The notes under the pieces are model-generated. The model searched no databases, was not told the DNA's origin, and was given only the letters and a program-made list of their open reading frames with translations. From Marinobacter nanhaiticus D15-8W (lineage in GTDB: Bacteria > Pseudomonadota > Gammaproteobacteria > Pseudomonadales > Oleiphilaceae), in contig NZ_AP028878.1 in NCBI RefSeq assembly GCF_036511935.1, forward strand, positions 4,898,001 to 4,962,000: a DNA stretch of 64,000 bases, written 5' to 3'. Of this stretch, positions 9,199 to 17,902 are shown piece after piece; the stretch's first letter is position 1, and every line of letters starts with the position of its first letter. Position numbers and translations under genes: made by a program.

Positions 9199-10240
9199 AC
9201 CACCTATCGCTACGACTGCGAACACCGCCTGGTGGAAGTGATCCGCCCCGACGGCCGCAGCTTCCGCTACGCCTACGATGCCTTTGGCCGACGCATCGCC
9301 AAGGAAGACGACCACCAACGCACCGAATTTATCTGGCAGGGCGACCGCCTGATCGCCGAGGAAAGCGGCGACGACTACCGCACCTACCTCTACGAGCCGG
9401 ACAGCTTCCGCCCGCTTGCCCTGGCCGATGGCTATGGCGCAGAAAACAGCCGCGTCTACTATTACCATCTGGACCACCTGGGCACCCCCCCAGGAAATGA
9501 CGGACGCTACCGGACACATCGTCTGGTCCGCCACCTACCGCGCCTATGGCAGCGTGGTCAAAAAAGAGATAGCCGAGGTCCAGAATCCACTACGATTCCA
9601 GGGCCAGTACTACGACCCCGAAACCGGCCTCCACTACAACCGCCATCGGTACTACAATCCGGCTACGGGACGGTTTATAACGCCGGACCCCATTGGGTTG
9701 GCGGGTGGTTTGAACAACTATCAGTACGTGCCGAATCCGACCGGGTGGGTGGATCCTTTGGGGTTGGCTTGTGAGAAGGGGAATTGTCCTGGAGGAAAGC
9801 GGCCACCACTGCCAAGGGTTGATCTCGACCACATACGTGGCGAAATCAATCCATCTAAATGGATTCCCAAACTAAAAACCCGAATGCCCAGCGCGACAGG
9901 TGGCCATTATAAGAACCCTAACCTACGAATTTTAGAGGAACTCACCCCCCGAAACCCCGCTGGCGTTTATGAAGCTAGGGTCGAAGTTTTCGATCCAAAG
10001 TCACAAAATTGGGTGCCAAAGTTAAACCCGAAAGGGAATTCGGGAAAATCAACCATGTTCCCAGATGATTGGAACGAGGATCGTATCGTTAGCGAGATTC
10101 AGCAGGCTTATCAACAGGCAGGGGCACCGCCATCTGGAAAGTGGGTTGGCCAATCTTCTTCCGGACTAAATATAGAGGGCTACGCTGATGACTCGAACCG
10201 TCCATTTGAAATACGTACGGCTTGGCCCGTACTCGAGTAA
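9199..10240 (+). pseudogene. displaced Rhs tip with EndoU-like nuclease domain, frameshifted
   Basis: From about 9199 the DNA closely repeats the last part of the upstream rhs core (7619-8185), with scattered silent changes, up to DPLGL at 9752-9766. It then switches to a different C-terminal domain. A run of seven Cs after 9484 replaces ACTCCCC of the intact gene and shifts the frame by +1, so the core part (read from 9199) and the tip (frame ending at 10240) are no longer joined. No credible start codon or ribosome site lies upstream. The tip shows GGHYKNPNL, YEARVEVFDPKSQNW, STMFPDDWNEDRIVSEI, GLNIEGY and IRTAWPV. This order matches, from memory, the bacterial EndoU RNase toxin family, with a histidine in GGH as candidate catalytic residue. 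It is probably a silent cassette that could replace the active tip by recombination through the shared core. Confidence 0.8.
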
Positions 10241-10254
10241 AGGCTATTAGATCC

Positions 10255-10605
10255 ATGAACTATCGATTCTTTGTCAACCAATCAAATTATCCTGTATGTG
10301 TGGTTGACGACGCCAAAGCATTTGGTCATTTTTTATCTTTCGAATTCGTGCCTCGCAGACTAGAAGAGCTTGAATCGGCCATTAAAAGGACGCAAGTTGG
10401 GCTTAAAGAAGAATTGGAAGTTGAACGGACCGATGCTGTTTTAACTTTTAGACCAGATAAAATGGTAGAACTAGATTTCTTCGAAGGCGATAACGAGGGA
10501 GGAAGCGAAATAACTTCACTCGCCGATTTTCGGAGCCTATTCAACGATTGGGTCAATTTCCTGGAGCATGAATGGAGGCGAAACCCGAGTGGTACGGTTT
10601 CCTGA
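10255..10605 (+). CDS. candidate immunity protein for the EndoU-like tip
   Basis: This 116-residue protein starts 14 bases after the displaced tip ends. It is small, acidic and cytoplasmic by appearance (MNYRFFVNQSNYPVCVVDD, then a charged helix around RRLEELESAIKRTQVG). The family was not recognised. An in-frame start 11 codons upstream would overlap the tip; the ATG at 10255 is preferred because the extra residues look like read-through of the toxin DNA. It may protect against EndoU-carrying neighbours even if the tip next to it is silent. Function is inferred from position. Confidence 0.6.
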   Translation: MNYRFFVNQSNYPVCVVDDAKAFGHFLSFEFVPRRLEELESAIKRTQVGLKEELEVERTDAVLTFRPDKMVELDFFEGDNEGGSEITSLADFRSLFNDWVNFLEHEWRRNPSGTVS

Positions 10606-10659
10606 TCGAATGGAGGTTTTCTTCACGCACTGCCGAACCTCGGTCGGAAACGTATTATC

Positions 10660-10831
10660 ATGACCAAAGAGCAAATTTTATCTTTGCTCGCCGAACTGCA
10701 AATCGTGAAGAAAATACCTAAAATTCAAGACCTTGTGGAAGCAAAGGATTATAAGTGGGTAATTGAGCAACCAGTTCGAGTCGATACCAGCACAGAGCTC
10801 ATGCACCTCAATATCCATAGTGAAACCGTGG
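10660..10831 (+). pseudogene. 5' part of a small gene split by IS66
   Basis: The first 57 codons (MTKEQILSLLAELQIVKK onward, to HSETV) are native and then run into the IS66 left end, where the frame stops at 10887 after foreign residues. Removing the element with one copy of its 8-bp target duplication joins this frame exactly to the 3' part at 13505 and restores a 127-residue protein. Product unrecognised; its place in the cassette array suggests a further immunity or toxin-associated gene. Confidence 0.8.
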
Positions 10832-10860
10832 GTAAGCGTTCATTCCACGACGTAGTTGAC

Positions 10861-11130
10861 CTACTTCACGTCACGGAGAGGCCTTAATAACTCCGGCGAG
10901 ACCTTGTACTGTTTCCTGCCATCCTCACCCAGCACGATCACACTCTTGCGATTGATTTTGGTGACGATCCCCAACACCGGTCCTTCCCGGCCTTCGAAGG
11001 TCACTTTCAGGCCAACCCGCAATTGACTCAAGGCATGCAGGGTTTCTTGTTCTTGCAGTTCATCAATTCGCTGGCAGATGGTCTGGTTCAGTTCCAGCAA
11101 CTGGTCGATGGTCATGTCCTCAATGCGCAC
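10861..11130 (-). CDS. small accessory protein of the IS66 element
   Basis: This 89-residue protein starts 11 bases inside the end of tnpC and lies between tnpC and the left inverted repeat. The first half is a helix rich in Q/E (MTIDQLLELNQTICQRIDEL). The second half has alternating beta-like segments (GLKVTFEGREGPVLG, VTKINRKSVIVLGEDGR) like a small SH3/KOW-type barrel, which hints at nucleic-acid or protein binding. It is not one of the three canonical IS66 genes, so it is a passenger or helper; its role in transposition is unknown. Confidence 0.7.
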   Translation of the reverse strand: MRIEDMTIDQLLELNQTICQRIDELQEQETLHALSQLRVGLKVTFEGREGPVLGIVTKINRKSVIVLGEDGRKQYKVSPELLRPLRDVK

Positions 11131-12751
11131 GGACGTTGGCCTCCGGCTGTTTGTTCTGTCGGTCAGGGTGGCGTGGGTCGATCAGCGCCCGTAGCGGATT
11201 GTCGGCGAACCGGGGTTTCCAGAGTCGGGGCGTCAGGTCGCTGACTTCACGGGCCGGGTGCTGGCTGATACGTTGCAGCACGTCCACCAGATACGTGTAC
11301 GGGGTAATATCGTGCAGCTTGCAGGTGCTGATCAGGCTCTGGATGACGCCCAGGTGTTCCGCGCCCAGTTCGGTCCAGCAGAACATCCAGTTTTTCTTGC
11401 CCATTGGAATGGGGCGTAGTGCTCGTTCCAGGTGGTTGGTGTCTGGCTGCACATCCGGGTCTTCCAGGAACACGGTCAGGCTCGCTTCACGGCTGAGCAC
11501 GTAGTTCAGGGCTTTGGTCAGCGAATCGCTGGGCACGAGGCCGCCTTGCGCCAACTGATCCCGGCACCACTGGAAGAAGTCGCTGACCACCGGTTTCGAG
11601 TGATCCAACCGGTACTGGCGTTTCTTCTCGCCAGTCAGCCCCTGGGTTTTGATGGCCTCTTCATTCCGGTACACCGTGGCGATCTGTTGCAGCGCGTCGG
11701 TGACTATCTCCGGATGATCCTTCTGCGCCTCGATAAAGTAACGGCGACTGTGCACCCAGCATTGGGCATGGGTGACGTTTTCCTGGGCGGCGGCATAACG
11801 GGCATAGGCCGCGTAGCCGTCACTGATCAGGGTGCCGCTGAACGATTCGCTGAGTACTTCTTCGATATGGGCACGCCCACGGCTGTTAGAGTAAGTGAAC
11901 ACCACCTCGTCGGCATCGCCATACAGCGGCCAGAACCAGCCGGATTTCATCTTGCCCTTTTGCGGGCCGGCCCGGCCCTGATGACCGGCCTTGATGGGCG
12001 TTTCGTCCATGGCCAGTACCCGACTGCGCAGTACGTTGTCGGTCTGGGCATCCACAATGGGGCGCAGCAGGTCGATGGCACGCTTGACCAGATTGGTCAG
12101 AGTGCTGCGACTGACGGTGATACCGGCCTGTTGGATACGCTGGTGCTGGCGATACAGCGGCAGATGGAACTGGAATTTGTCCACCAGCAACCCGGCCAGC
12201 AGGCTGACATCGGCCAGGCTGTTGTCCAGCACGTTGAACGGAGCCGGTGTCGTGATGAGCTTCTCGGTGCCCTTGCGCCGGAACACCGGGCGTTCGCACT
12301 TAAGCACCACATAGCTGGAGGCCCGCTGGGCCAGCCGGTAGGTGGTCTTGCTGCCGATCACTTCGTACTGGTCAGCCTCCGGCCCGGTCAGTTCCGGTGG
12401 CAGGTGTTCAATGACCTCCACCGGCACATCGGCGGTGAAGCGCAGGCCGGTGTCGTTCAGGCAGTCGTCGTCCCGCTGCTTCTTACCGGTACCACGCTGA
12501 TAGGCTTTAACCGTGCGCTTTTTCTCTTCCGGTGGGTTCTCCGGAACCGGTGCATCGCCTTCCTGGAACAGGCTGTTCTGGCCCGGCAGGTCAAATGCCT
12601 GCTTCTCGGATTTGGGGCCGAACAGCTGCTTCTTGAACCAGTCCAGCTGGCGCTGAAGGGTCTGGACCTGCTCACGCAGCAGTGCATTCTCCTCGGCCAG
12701 AGCCGAGGAGGACGATGCATTGGGAGAAGGAGCAGAAGCCGTTGAATTCAT
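11120..12751 (-). CDS. tnpC: IS66 transposase TnpC
   Basis: This 543-residue protein is the main IS66 transposase. The N-terminal coiled-coil/leucine-zipper-like segment (ALAEENALLREQVQTLQRQL) precedes a zinc-finger-like region and then the DDE catalytic core. Candidate acidic residues are in AMDETPIKAG (D), LISDGYAAYARY (D) and NHLERALRPIPMGKKNW (E), all present. The ATG at 12751 is used; upstream in-frame codons have no family match. It needs TnpA and TnpB, which are encoded just upstream. Confidence 0.95.
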   Translation of the reverse strand: MNSTASAPSPNASSSSALAEENALLREQVQTLQRQLDWFKKQLFGPKSEKQAFDLPGQNSLFQEGDAPVPENPPEEKKRTVKAYQRGTGKKQRDDDCLNDTGLRFTADVPVEVIEHLPPELTGPEADQYEVIGSKTTYRLAQRASSYVVLKCERPVFRRKGTEKLITTPAPFNVLDNSLADVSLLAGLLVDKFQFHLPLYRQHQRIQQAGITVSRSTLTNLVKRAIDLLRPIVDAQTDNVLRSRVLAMDETPIKAGHQGRAGPQKGKMKSGWFWPLYGDADEVVFTYSNSRGRAHIEEVLSESFSGTLISDGYAAYARYAAAQENVTHAQCWVHSRRYFIEAQKDHPEIVTDALQQIATVYRNEEAIKTQGLTGEKKRQYRLDHSKPVVSDFFQWCRDQLAQGGLVPSDSLTKALNYVLSREASLTVFLEDPDVQPDTNHLERALRPIPMGKKNWMFCWTELGAEHLGVIQSLISTCKLHDITPYTYLVDVLQRISQHPAREVSDLTPRLWKPRFADNPLRALIDPRHPDRQNKQPEANVRAH

Positions 12752-12779
12752 GACCGATATTATACCGGAACCCGGCCTT

Positions 12780-13124
12780 CTATACCCCTCGAAAACGCTT
12801 GAACTGGCGGTATTTCTGCACCTCAATGCCATCGATCAGCAGTTGCAGATCCGTCAGCGTCAGGGCTCGCTGACCGGAGGCAGATAAAGGCACCCGGAAC
12901 TGTCCCTGCTCCAGGCGTTTGGCCCACAGGCAGTAACCAGTGGTCGTAAAATACAGCATCTTCATCTGAGTTTTACGGCGATTGACGAAGACGAAATACT
13001 GGCCGCTGAGCGGGTCGTGCTTCAACTGATTCCGGACCAGGGCGCTCAGGCCCCGGAACGATTTGCGCATATCGGTGGGCTCAGTGCACAGCCAGATCCG
13101 GGCCTGACTATCGAGCCCGATCAT
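12780..13124 (-). CDS. tnpB: IS66 Orf2 TnpB
   Basis: This 114-residue protein is a standard IS66 TnpB, recognised by TDMRKSFRGLSALV, the FVFVNRRKTQMKMLYF motif and GYCLWAKRLEQG. It is required for IS66 transposition although its biochemical role is unclear. It starts in a 4-base overlap with tnpA (ATGA), indicating coupled translation, and ends 28 bases before tnpC. Confidence 0.95.
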   Translation of the reverse strand: MIGLDSQARIWLCTEPTDMRKSFRGLSALVRNQLKHDPLSGQYFVFVNRRKTQMKMLYFTTTGYCLWAKRLEQGQFRVPLSASGQRALTLTDLQLLIDGIEVQKYRQFKRFRGV

Positions 13125-13411
13125 CCGTTCTGGCTCAGCCGCAGTTCCACGCCGTTGCCCAGGCTGAGCACAATGTTCCAGCCGGGGCCGGAGGATGGAG
13201 AGTTGCCCATCAACGACGAGAGATCCAGAAAATCGGCTTCACCGGGACCTGACGACTCATCAGTCGACGGGTCGGACAGGCGCTTGCGCCAGTTACAGAA
13301 GCTGGCGTAACCGATCTTCTCCTGTTTACAAAACTGCGGTGCTGACAAGCCGCTGGCGCGCTGCTGATCAACCAGGGTCTGCCACTGTTCTGGAGTACGG
13401 TGCTTTCTCAT
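13121..13411 (-). CDS. tnpA: IS66 Orf1 TnpA
   Basis: This 96-residue protein is an IS66 TnpA with a helix-turn-helix in the N-terminal half (FCKQEKIGYASFCNWRKRL) that likely binds the element's DNA. It is the first gene of the tnpABC operon. An inverted repeat lies just upstream, between its start and the right end of the element. Confidence 0.93.
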   Translation of the reverse strand: MRKHRTPEQWQTLVDQQRASGLSAPQFCKQEKIGYASFCNWRKRLSDPSTDESSGPGEADFLDLSSLMGNSPSSGPGWNIVLSLGNGVELRLSQNG

Positions 13412-13415
13412 GGGG

Positions 13416-13445
13416 GTAACCTCGTATCGGGAAATGTGAGGTTAC
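13416..13445. promoter_or_regulatory. inverted repeat upstream of tnpA
   Basis: GTAACCTC at 13416-13423 pairs with GAGGTTAC at 13438-13445 across 14 bases. It lies 4 bases before the tnpA start, inside the IS66 right end. It could be a TnpA binding site or an mRNA hairpin masking the tnpA ribosome site; this is inference. Confidence 0.5.
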
Positions 13446-13496
13446 TGTAGAGCGAATCTCAGCGGGGTGGCAGAACGTCGCGGAATGAACGCTTAC

Positions 13497-13716
13497 AACC
13501 GTGGAGCAATCCAACATCGAAAACTGGGGTTTCAAACAGGGTAGCGAAAAGCTCGCAGAAGCGGGTGACTTTGTAAAATTTGTCGCCTTCAAAGCGTCCG
13601 AATACTCGGCAAAAATCTATTCAGATGATGTAACTGAAGAACTAATCGGTTTAGTAGTAACCAAGAGACAGAATCGAGCTCCTAGCATTGATAGTGCAGG
13701 TAGAGTAATTGGCTAA
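13497..13716 (+). pseudogene. 3' part of the small gene split by IS66
   Basis: After the second target-duplication copy the frame continues EQSNIENWGFKQGSEKLAE to a TAA at 13714-13716. It is in frame with codon 57 of the 5' part once the element and one duplication copy are removed, giving a 127-residue product. It has no start of its own apart from a GTG created within the duplication. Confidence 0.8.
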
Positions 13717-13739
13717 ATGCCGGCGAACCCCATTGAACA

Positions 13740-13994
13740 ATGACTATCTATTGGTTCAAAGAGTGCTCATTTTGCCATCAAGGGCGGTTGATAATCGTCT
13801 ACGACGTAACAAACCTAAGACTCTATCTTCACTGCGAGGAATGCGAGCGTGGGTGGCTTGATCCAGCTGAGGCGGAGAACGCAGGAAAAGGCTTTTTGAC
13901 CCTTTTAGAATCTTTTGAAACGGAAATGCCTTCATTAAAAATGATAGAGAACATGGGCTGGTTAGAGTATGTAGGCGGGCGGTTCGAAGAATAG
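13740..13994 (+). CDS. small zinc-ribbon-like protein, possible immunity protein
   Basis: This 84-residue protein has two CxxC pairs (CSFCHQG near residue 9 and CEECERGW near residue 32), typical of a small zinc ribbon, followed by an acidic helical tail (LTLLESFETEMPSLKMIEN). It lies 23 bases after the split gene. Similar short proteins occur as immunity genes in Rhs arrays, from memory; no family name is claimed. No strong ribosome site is visible. AT-rich composition matches the toxin cassettes, and it is the last gene of the island. Confidence 0.55.
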   Translation: MTIYWFKECSFCHQGRLIIVYDVTNLRLYLHCEECERGWLDPAEAENAGKGFLTLLESFETEMPSLKMIENMGWLEYVGGRFEE

Positions 13995-14095
13995 ACACGC
14001 CTAAAAATGATGACGAAGAGTCGCCACCGTATCTCCTACGCTCGCAGCGGTCACCAACACTTCCACTGCGAGCCTAGAAGGCTTCTATTAATAAC

Positions 14096-14761
14096 TTAAC
14101 GCTGCACCATCGTCCTCGCCCCCTGAATAAACTTCTCCTTATCCCGCTCTAACTTCGGTTTCTCAACCCCACTCTGACAGCCAGGCCGCTGCCCCAACTC
14201 GTCCAACCAACGGTTCAGGTGGACCAATCCTTCCACCGAAGCGCCCGACCATTTATGGGTTCTCACCCAGGTCCAGTTGGCGATGTCGGCGATGGTGAAC
14301 TCGTCGCAGGCGAGGTAGGGGGACTCGGCCAGCCGTGAATCGAGTACTTCGAACAGGCGGCGGCATTCGTTCTGGTAGCGGTCGATGGCGGGTTGGATCT
14401 TTTCCGGAAAGTAGCGGTAGAAGACATTGGCCTGGCCCATCATGGGGCCAACGCCGCCCATCTGGAACATGAGCCATTGCAGCACTCGGGAGCGTACTTT
14501 CGGATCGCTGGGGTAGAGCTTGCCGTACTTCTCGCCCAGGTAGATCAGGATGGCGCCGGACTCGAAGACCACGAAGTCGTCGTTGTCGCGATCAACGATG
14601 ACGGGGATGCGGCCATTGGGATTCATTCGGAGGAAGTCCGGCGTCTTCTGCTCGCCCTTGGAAAGGTCCACCGGAATGAGGTTGTACTCGACGCCCATTT
14701 CATCGAGCGCCACCGTTACCTTATGCCCGTTGGGCGTGGGGGAGGTATAAACATCGATCAT
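14096..14761 (-). CDS. glutathione S-transferase, YfcG/Nu-like
   Basis: This 221-residue protein has an N-terminal thioredoxin fold ([21 protein letters not shown]), the glutathione-binding NGRIPVI cis-proline loop and [15 protein letters not shown], then an all-helical C-terminal domain. The TSPTPNG start resembles Nu-class/YfcG enzymes, which act as disulfide reductases with glutathione. AAGGAG precedes the start. It is 11 bases downstream of a second glutathione transferase gene, so the two probably form one transcript. Confidence 0.88.
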   Translation of the reverse strand: MIDVYTSPTPNGHKVTVALDEMGVEYNLIPVDLSKGEQKTPDFLRMNPNGRIPVIVDRDNDDFVVFESGAILIYLGEKYGKLYPSDPKVRSRVLQWLMFQMGGVGPMMGQANVFYRYFPEKIQPAIDRYQNECRRLFEVLDSRLAESPYLACDEFTIADIANWTWVRTHKWSGASVEGLVHLNRWLDELGQRPGCQSGVEKPKLERDKEKFIQGARTMVQR

Positions 14762-14772
14762 CCCGAAACTCC

Positions 14773-15390
14773 TTACACCTGGGCGGACGGGCGGGCTTTG
14801 ATGCGGTCAAACCAGGCCTGCAAGTGCGTCTGTTCCGGCTTGATACGGATGTCGTTGACCTTGTTGAAGGCAACCGTGGTGAAGGCGTTGATATCCGCCG
14901 CGGTGAAGGTGTCGCCGCAGATATATTCATGGTCTGCCAGATGCTTGTCCAGGAAGTGGAAGAACTTCTCGACATTCTTGCCGCACTCCTCACCCCATTC
15001 CTTGATCGGATTCATGCGATCCTTGAAATAGCCGGTGGTGTGCTGAAAGCACATGCCCGTGGGCAGGAACAGATAGAACTCGATCCAGCGCAGCCATTGC
15101 TCGACGTGGGCTTTGCCGATAGCGTCTTCACCCAGCAGCGGTGTCGTATCCGGGTGCAGTTCCTCGAAATAGCGGCAGATGGCCATGGTCTCGGCGATGC
15201 TAGTGCCGTCGTCGAGCTGAAGCACCGGAACTTTCTTCATGGGGTTCATGGCGGCGTATTCGGGGGTGAGGTTCTCGCCTTTCTGCAGGTCGATCTGGAC
15301 GAACTCGACCTCGTCCAGCAGTCCTTTCTCGGCCAGGAACATGCGTACGCGACGGGGATTCGGGGCAGTCTTGGTTTCGTAGATCTTCAT
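14773..15390 (-). CDS. glutathione S-transferase family protein
   Basis: This 205-residue protein has the thioredoxin-like half ([22 protein letters not shown]), the MKKVPVLQL cis-proline loop and [17 protein letters not shown], then a helical C-terminal half ([11 protein letters not shown]). It resembles the YliJ/GstA-like group. AGGAGAGTCC precedes the ATG at 15390, which is preferred over an in-frame start six codons earlier. The substrate is not evident. It is upstream of and probably co-transcribed with the other transferase. Confidence 0.87.
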   Translation of the reverse strand: MKIYETKTAPNPRRVRMFLAEKGLLDEVEFVQIDLQKGENLTPEYAAMNPMKKVPVLQLDDGTSIAETMAICRYFEELHPDTTPLLGEDAIGKAHVEQWLRWIEFYLFLPTGMCFQHTTGYFKDRMNPIKEWGEECGKNVEKFFHFLDKHLADHEYICGDTFTAADINAFTTVAFNKVNDIRIKPEQTHLQAWFDRIKARPSAQV

Positions 15391-15519
15391 GGACTCTCCT
15401 GTTGGCAACTGTCGTTTGTTGTTATTACAGACCTTGCCCTACTACTCCGTATCACTCTGCAGAACAAGGGTTCGTTAGCAGGCTCAGAAACCAGAGCTTG
15501 CCGCTCGGGCGGTTCCCGG

Positions 15520-16269
15520 TCAAGCGGCGACTTGCGTGCCGTTGATATAACGGGTGATCTCTCCGATGAGCCAATCGGGGTCGTCCAGGGGTAAGTCATG
15601 GCCCGCGTCGGGGTGCAGGCGCATTGTCCATTGCCACCGTTCTGCCAGCGCTTCGCTGCAGCGCCAGTCGACAATACGGTCGCCCTTGCTGGCCAACAGC
15701 AAGGCCTCCGGCATGGGCCGTTCCTTCATCGGCCGATAGCGTGCGGCTGCCGTGAGTTGACGCATTGCATTCGAAGCGGAAACCGGGCGCTGGGCCTGGA
15801 TGCTATACCAGCGTTGCACCGTCGCCGGATTGAGTTGGCGATTCGATGTGAGCGCCACCACCTGGGCTTCGCGCTCCCGCAGGTCACGCAGGGTCAGCAG
15901 CCGCAGCAGGGTGGGCCAGGTCCTGGGCTTGAGGCGATGCCAGGGGCGGTTGAATCCACTGCTGGTATTGATAAGGATGAGGTGCTGGATTTCACCGGAG
16001 CGGGCGTGCTGAGCCCAGTCCACCGCAATCATCGCGCCCATGGACAGGGCAATCAGACCAAATGGACCGGGGATGTGGCCCACCTGCTTTTGCACCGCTT
16101 CGCGAATGGCCGGCACGGTCCAGGGACTTGTTTCCCGAAAGCGGGTGCCCGTACCTGGCAGGTCGACAGCGTGAAACTTATGTTGAGGAAAGGCATCGCG
16201 CAGGCGTTCGGGCAAGACACCCCAATGCGCATGCTCGCGGGTCAGGCCACGCAACAAGATCCAATGCAT
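15520..16269 (-). CDS. alpha/beta hydrolase
   Basis: This 249-residue protein has the alpha/beta hydrolase fold: an opening strand MHWILLRGLTREHAHWG, the nucleophile elbow LSMGA with Ser76, an acid in SKGDRIVD and a histidine in DAGHDLPLDDP. The arrangement recalls BioH/RutD-like small esterases, but the substrate is unknown. No signal peptide is seen. It lies 66 bases downstream of the M14 peptidase gene on the same strand. Confidence 0.85.
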   Translation of the reverse strand: MHWILLRGLTREHAHWGVLPERLRDAFPQHKFHAVDLPGTGTRFRETSPWTVPAIREAVQKQVGHIPGPFGLIALSMGAMIAVDWAQHARSGEIQHLILINTSSGFNRPWHRLKPRTWPTLLRLLTLRDLREREAQVVALTSNRQLNPATVQRWYSIQAQRPVSASNAMRQLTAAARYRPMKERPMPEALLLASKGDRIVDWRCSEALAERWQWTMRLHPDAGHDLPLDDPDWLIGEITRYINGTQVAA

Positions 16270-16335
16270 CCGGCGTTCCTTAAAGCATCACTTCCATCCC
16301 GGCTCCAATTCACCGGGACCACCAACGGCCTATCG

Positions 16336-17436
16336 TCATCCCTGTTCGCGATACCAGTGCATGATAGCCGCCTCCCTGAGCATGGGCTCCTGAGCCTTGG
16401 CTGGCAACCAGTTTTCATGATTGGCCGCCGCCCGCATCAGGAAGTCGATAAAGCTCAGATGAGAGCGTAGCACCCGCTGATGACGATGGGGGACCATCGG
16501 GTTGAACAGCCCCTCCAACCGCAGGAGCTGGCGCGGCCGTTTGCGGATCCAGCGCCAGGACCCCATCTCCAGCGTCAGCGGGATAAAGGCGCCCTCACCC
16601 TTGCGATTGACCTCTTTGTAGAAGTAGTCCCAGAGGTCGCCGTGGGTCAGGTAATGGCGGGATTGCGGCTCGAAGGCATAGGTATGATTGGGGTAAGCCT
16701 GCTCCCAAAGCAGCTTTAGCGCCATCACCGACGCGATGCGGCGCATGGGCCGGCGCCGGTAGGCGTAGGGAAACCAAATCTGGTCCTGCCAGCCGAATCC
16801 CGAGTGGCAGTCGAGCGCCACACTGAACGGCCGGCCAGGCAAGAGTTCACGGATCACCGCTTCAAGCGCGACGTTTTCCGGCTCCATCCCCTTCTCCGGC
16901 GTGCCGGTGTACCAGGGCAAACGACGCGAAACCCGCTGCCCACCGAGCAGGAAGGTGCTGGCGCCTTGAGCCTCGATCGGCGCGTTGCGCATGAGGTCCA
17001 CACCATTGGGATTACTGCGCTGGTTGAGGAACATGCCACCGGGATTGAGGATCGGCAGCAGGGTGATGCGGATACGCGAGAGCAGGTCCTGCATCTCACG
17101 ATCCCAGGTCAGTCGATTGAGCAGGCTTTGCAGCCACGCCAAGGTGACTTGGGCACCGATACGCTCAAGGCCATGGACGCCACCCACCAGTAGCAGGACC
17201 GGCACGTCCGGCGCCTCGCTGCCGATGTCCACCCGGTAAAGAGGCAACGTCACCTCTTTCAGGGCGACACGCTCTATCACCCGAGCCTGTACCCGCTCGG
17301 ATGCTTCGGCCAGCATGCGCTCGAGGGAAACCATTTCCGGCAGGTAGTCGCGCAACAACCGACGCTGGCGACGGTCACGGGTCGATTGCTCCAACGGAAT
17401 GGCCGCGTGAGGCGTGAGGTCCCGCAGTTCTGTCAT
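16336..17436 (-). CDS. M14-family zinc carboxypeptidase-like protein
   Basis: This 366-residue protein carries the M14 metal-binding set: His88 and Glu91 in VHGLER and His211 in DCHSG, with a candidate catalytic glutamate in LTLEMGSW. It also has NPGGMFLNQRSNPNGVDLMRN, the substrate-binding Asn-Arg region of M14 enzymes. No signal peptide is present, so a cytoplasmic role, perhaps in peptide or murein-peptide turnover, is inferred. It is the first gene of a minus-strand run with the hydrolase and the two glutathione transferases. Confidence 0.87.
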   Translation of the reverse strand: MTELRDLTPHAAIPLEQSTRDRRQRRLLRDYLPEMVSLERMLAEASERVQARVIERVALKEVTLPLYRVDIGSEAPDVPVLLLVGGVHGLERIGAQVTLAWLQSLLNRLTWDREMQDLLSRIRITLLPILNPGGMFLNQRSNPNGVDLMRNAPIEAQGASTFLLGGQRVSRRLPWYTGTPEKGMEPENVALEAVIRELLPGRPFSVALDCHSGFGWQDQIWFPYAYRRRPMRRIASVMALKLLWEQAYPNHTYAFEPQSRHYLTHGDLWDYFYKEVNRKGEGAFIPLTLEMGSWRWIRKRPRQLLRLEGLFNPMVPHRHQRVLRSHLSFIDFLMRAAANHENWLPAKAQEPMLREAAIMHWYREQG

Positions 17437-17521
17437 TGCACTTTTCTCCCGATCTCCCGGATGACGTCAACCTTTCATTCTAGCGGCCCGTTGCTACAGA
17501 TTGATGAAACCCGACGCGGCG

Positions 17522-17902
17522 TCAGGTCTTCGCCTGCCTCTTCATGGCATGAAAGGGCATGACATGGAAGCTCCGGCTATCGGACGGCGCCTGTTCGCGC
17601 TCCGTCAAACCGTAATCGCGCATCACGTGCGCTACGCGTAGCCGATAATGCGCGAAGATAGACTCGCGGCCGGCCCGTTGGGCGCCGCGGTGCGCCTCCT
17701 GATTTCGCCAGCGCTGAACGGCAGCTTCGTCCTCCCAGAACGACAACGACAGGTAGCGGCCAGGTGCATTGAGACTCTGGAAGCGTTCGACGGAGATAAA
17801 GCCCTCAACGGTTTCCAGCACCGGTTTCAGATCGGCTGCCAGTGAGAAATACCGGTCCTCATACCCTGCCCGTGGTTCCAGTTCGAAGATGACGGCAATC
17901 AT
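17522..17902 (-). CDS. antibiotic biosynthesis monooxygenase (ABM) domain protein
   Basis: This 126-residue protein has the ABM ferredoxin-like fold: [45 protein letters not shown] and [12 protein letters not shown]. These proteins are small heme-degrading or quinone-type monooxygenases, or stress proteins of unknown substrate. It starts in a 4-base overlap with the upstream NIPSNAP gene, so both are translationally coupled. The C-terminal 25 residues look disordered. Confidence 0.85.
   Translation of the reverse strand: MIAVIFELEPRAGYEDRYFSLAADLKPVLETVEGFISVERFQSLNAPGRYLSLSFWEDEAAVQRWRNQEAHRGAQRAGRESIFAHYRLRVAHVMRDYGLTEREQAPSDSRSFHVMPFHAMKRQAKT

Larger units (their letters stand above)
10832..13496 (-). 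mobile_element. complete IS66-family insertion sequence, 2665 bp
   Basis: The element begins GTAAGCGTTCATTCC at 10832 and ends in the inverted match GGAATGAACGCTTAC at 13482-13496; the terminal repeats extend with mismatches to about 27 bp. It is flanked by perfect 8-bp direct repeats AACCGTGG (10824-10831 and 13497-13504), the duplication size known for IS66. It encodes tnpA, tnpB and tnpC in order on the minus strand, plus a fourth small gene after tnpC. All frames are intact, so it may be mobile. The perfect target duplication suggests a fairly recent insertion. Confidence 0.97.

Noticed and set aside
9416-10240. Displaced Rhs tip as an independent 274-residue gene
   Set aside because: Its first residues are out of frame with the rhs core and no start signal precedes it; it is better read as a frameshifted fragment.
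11432-12745. 437-codon plus-strand frame across IS66 tnpC
   Set aside because: Antisense to an intact transposase with all DDE residues; no recognisable protein.
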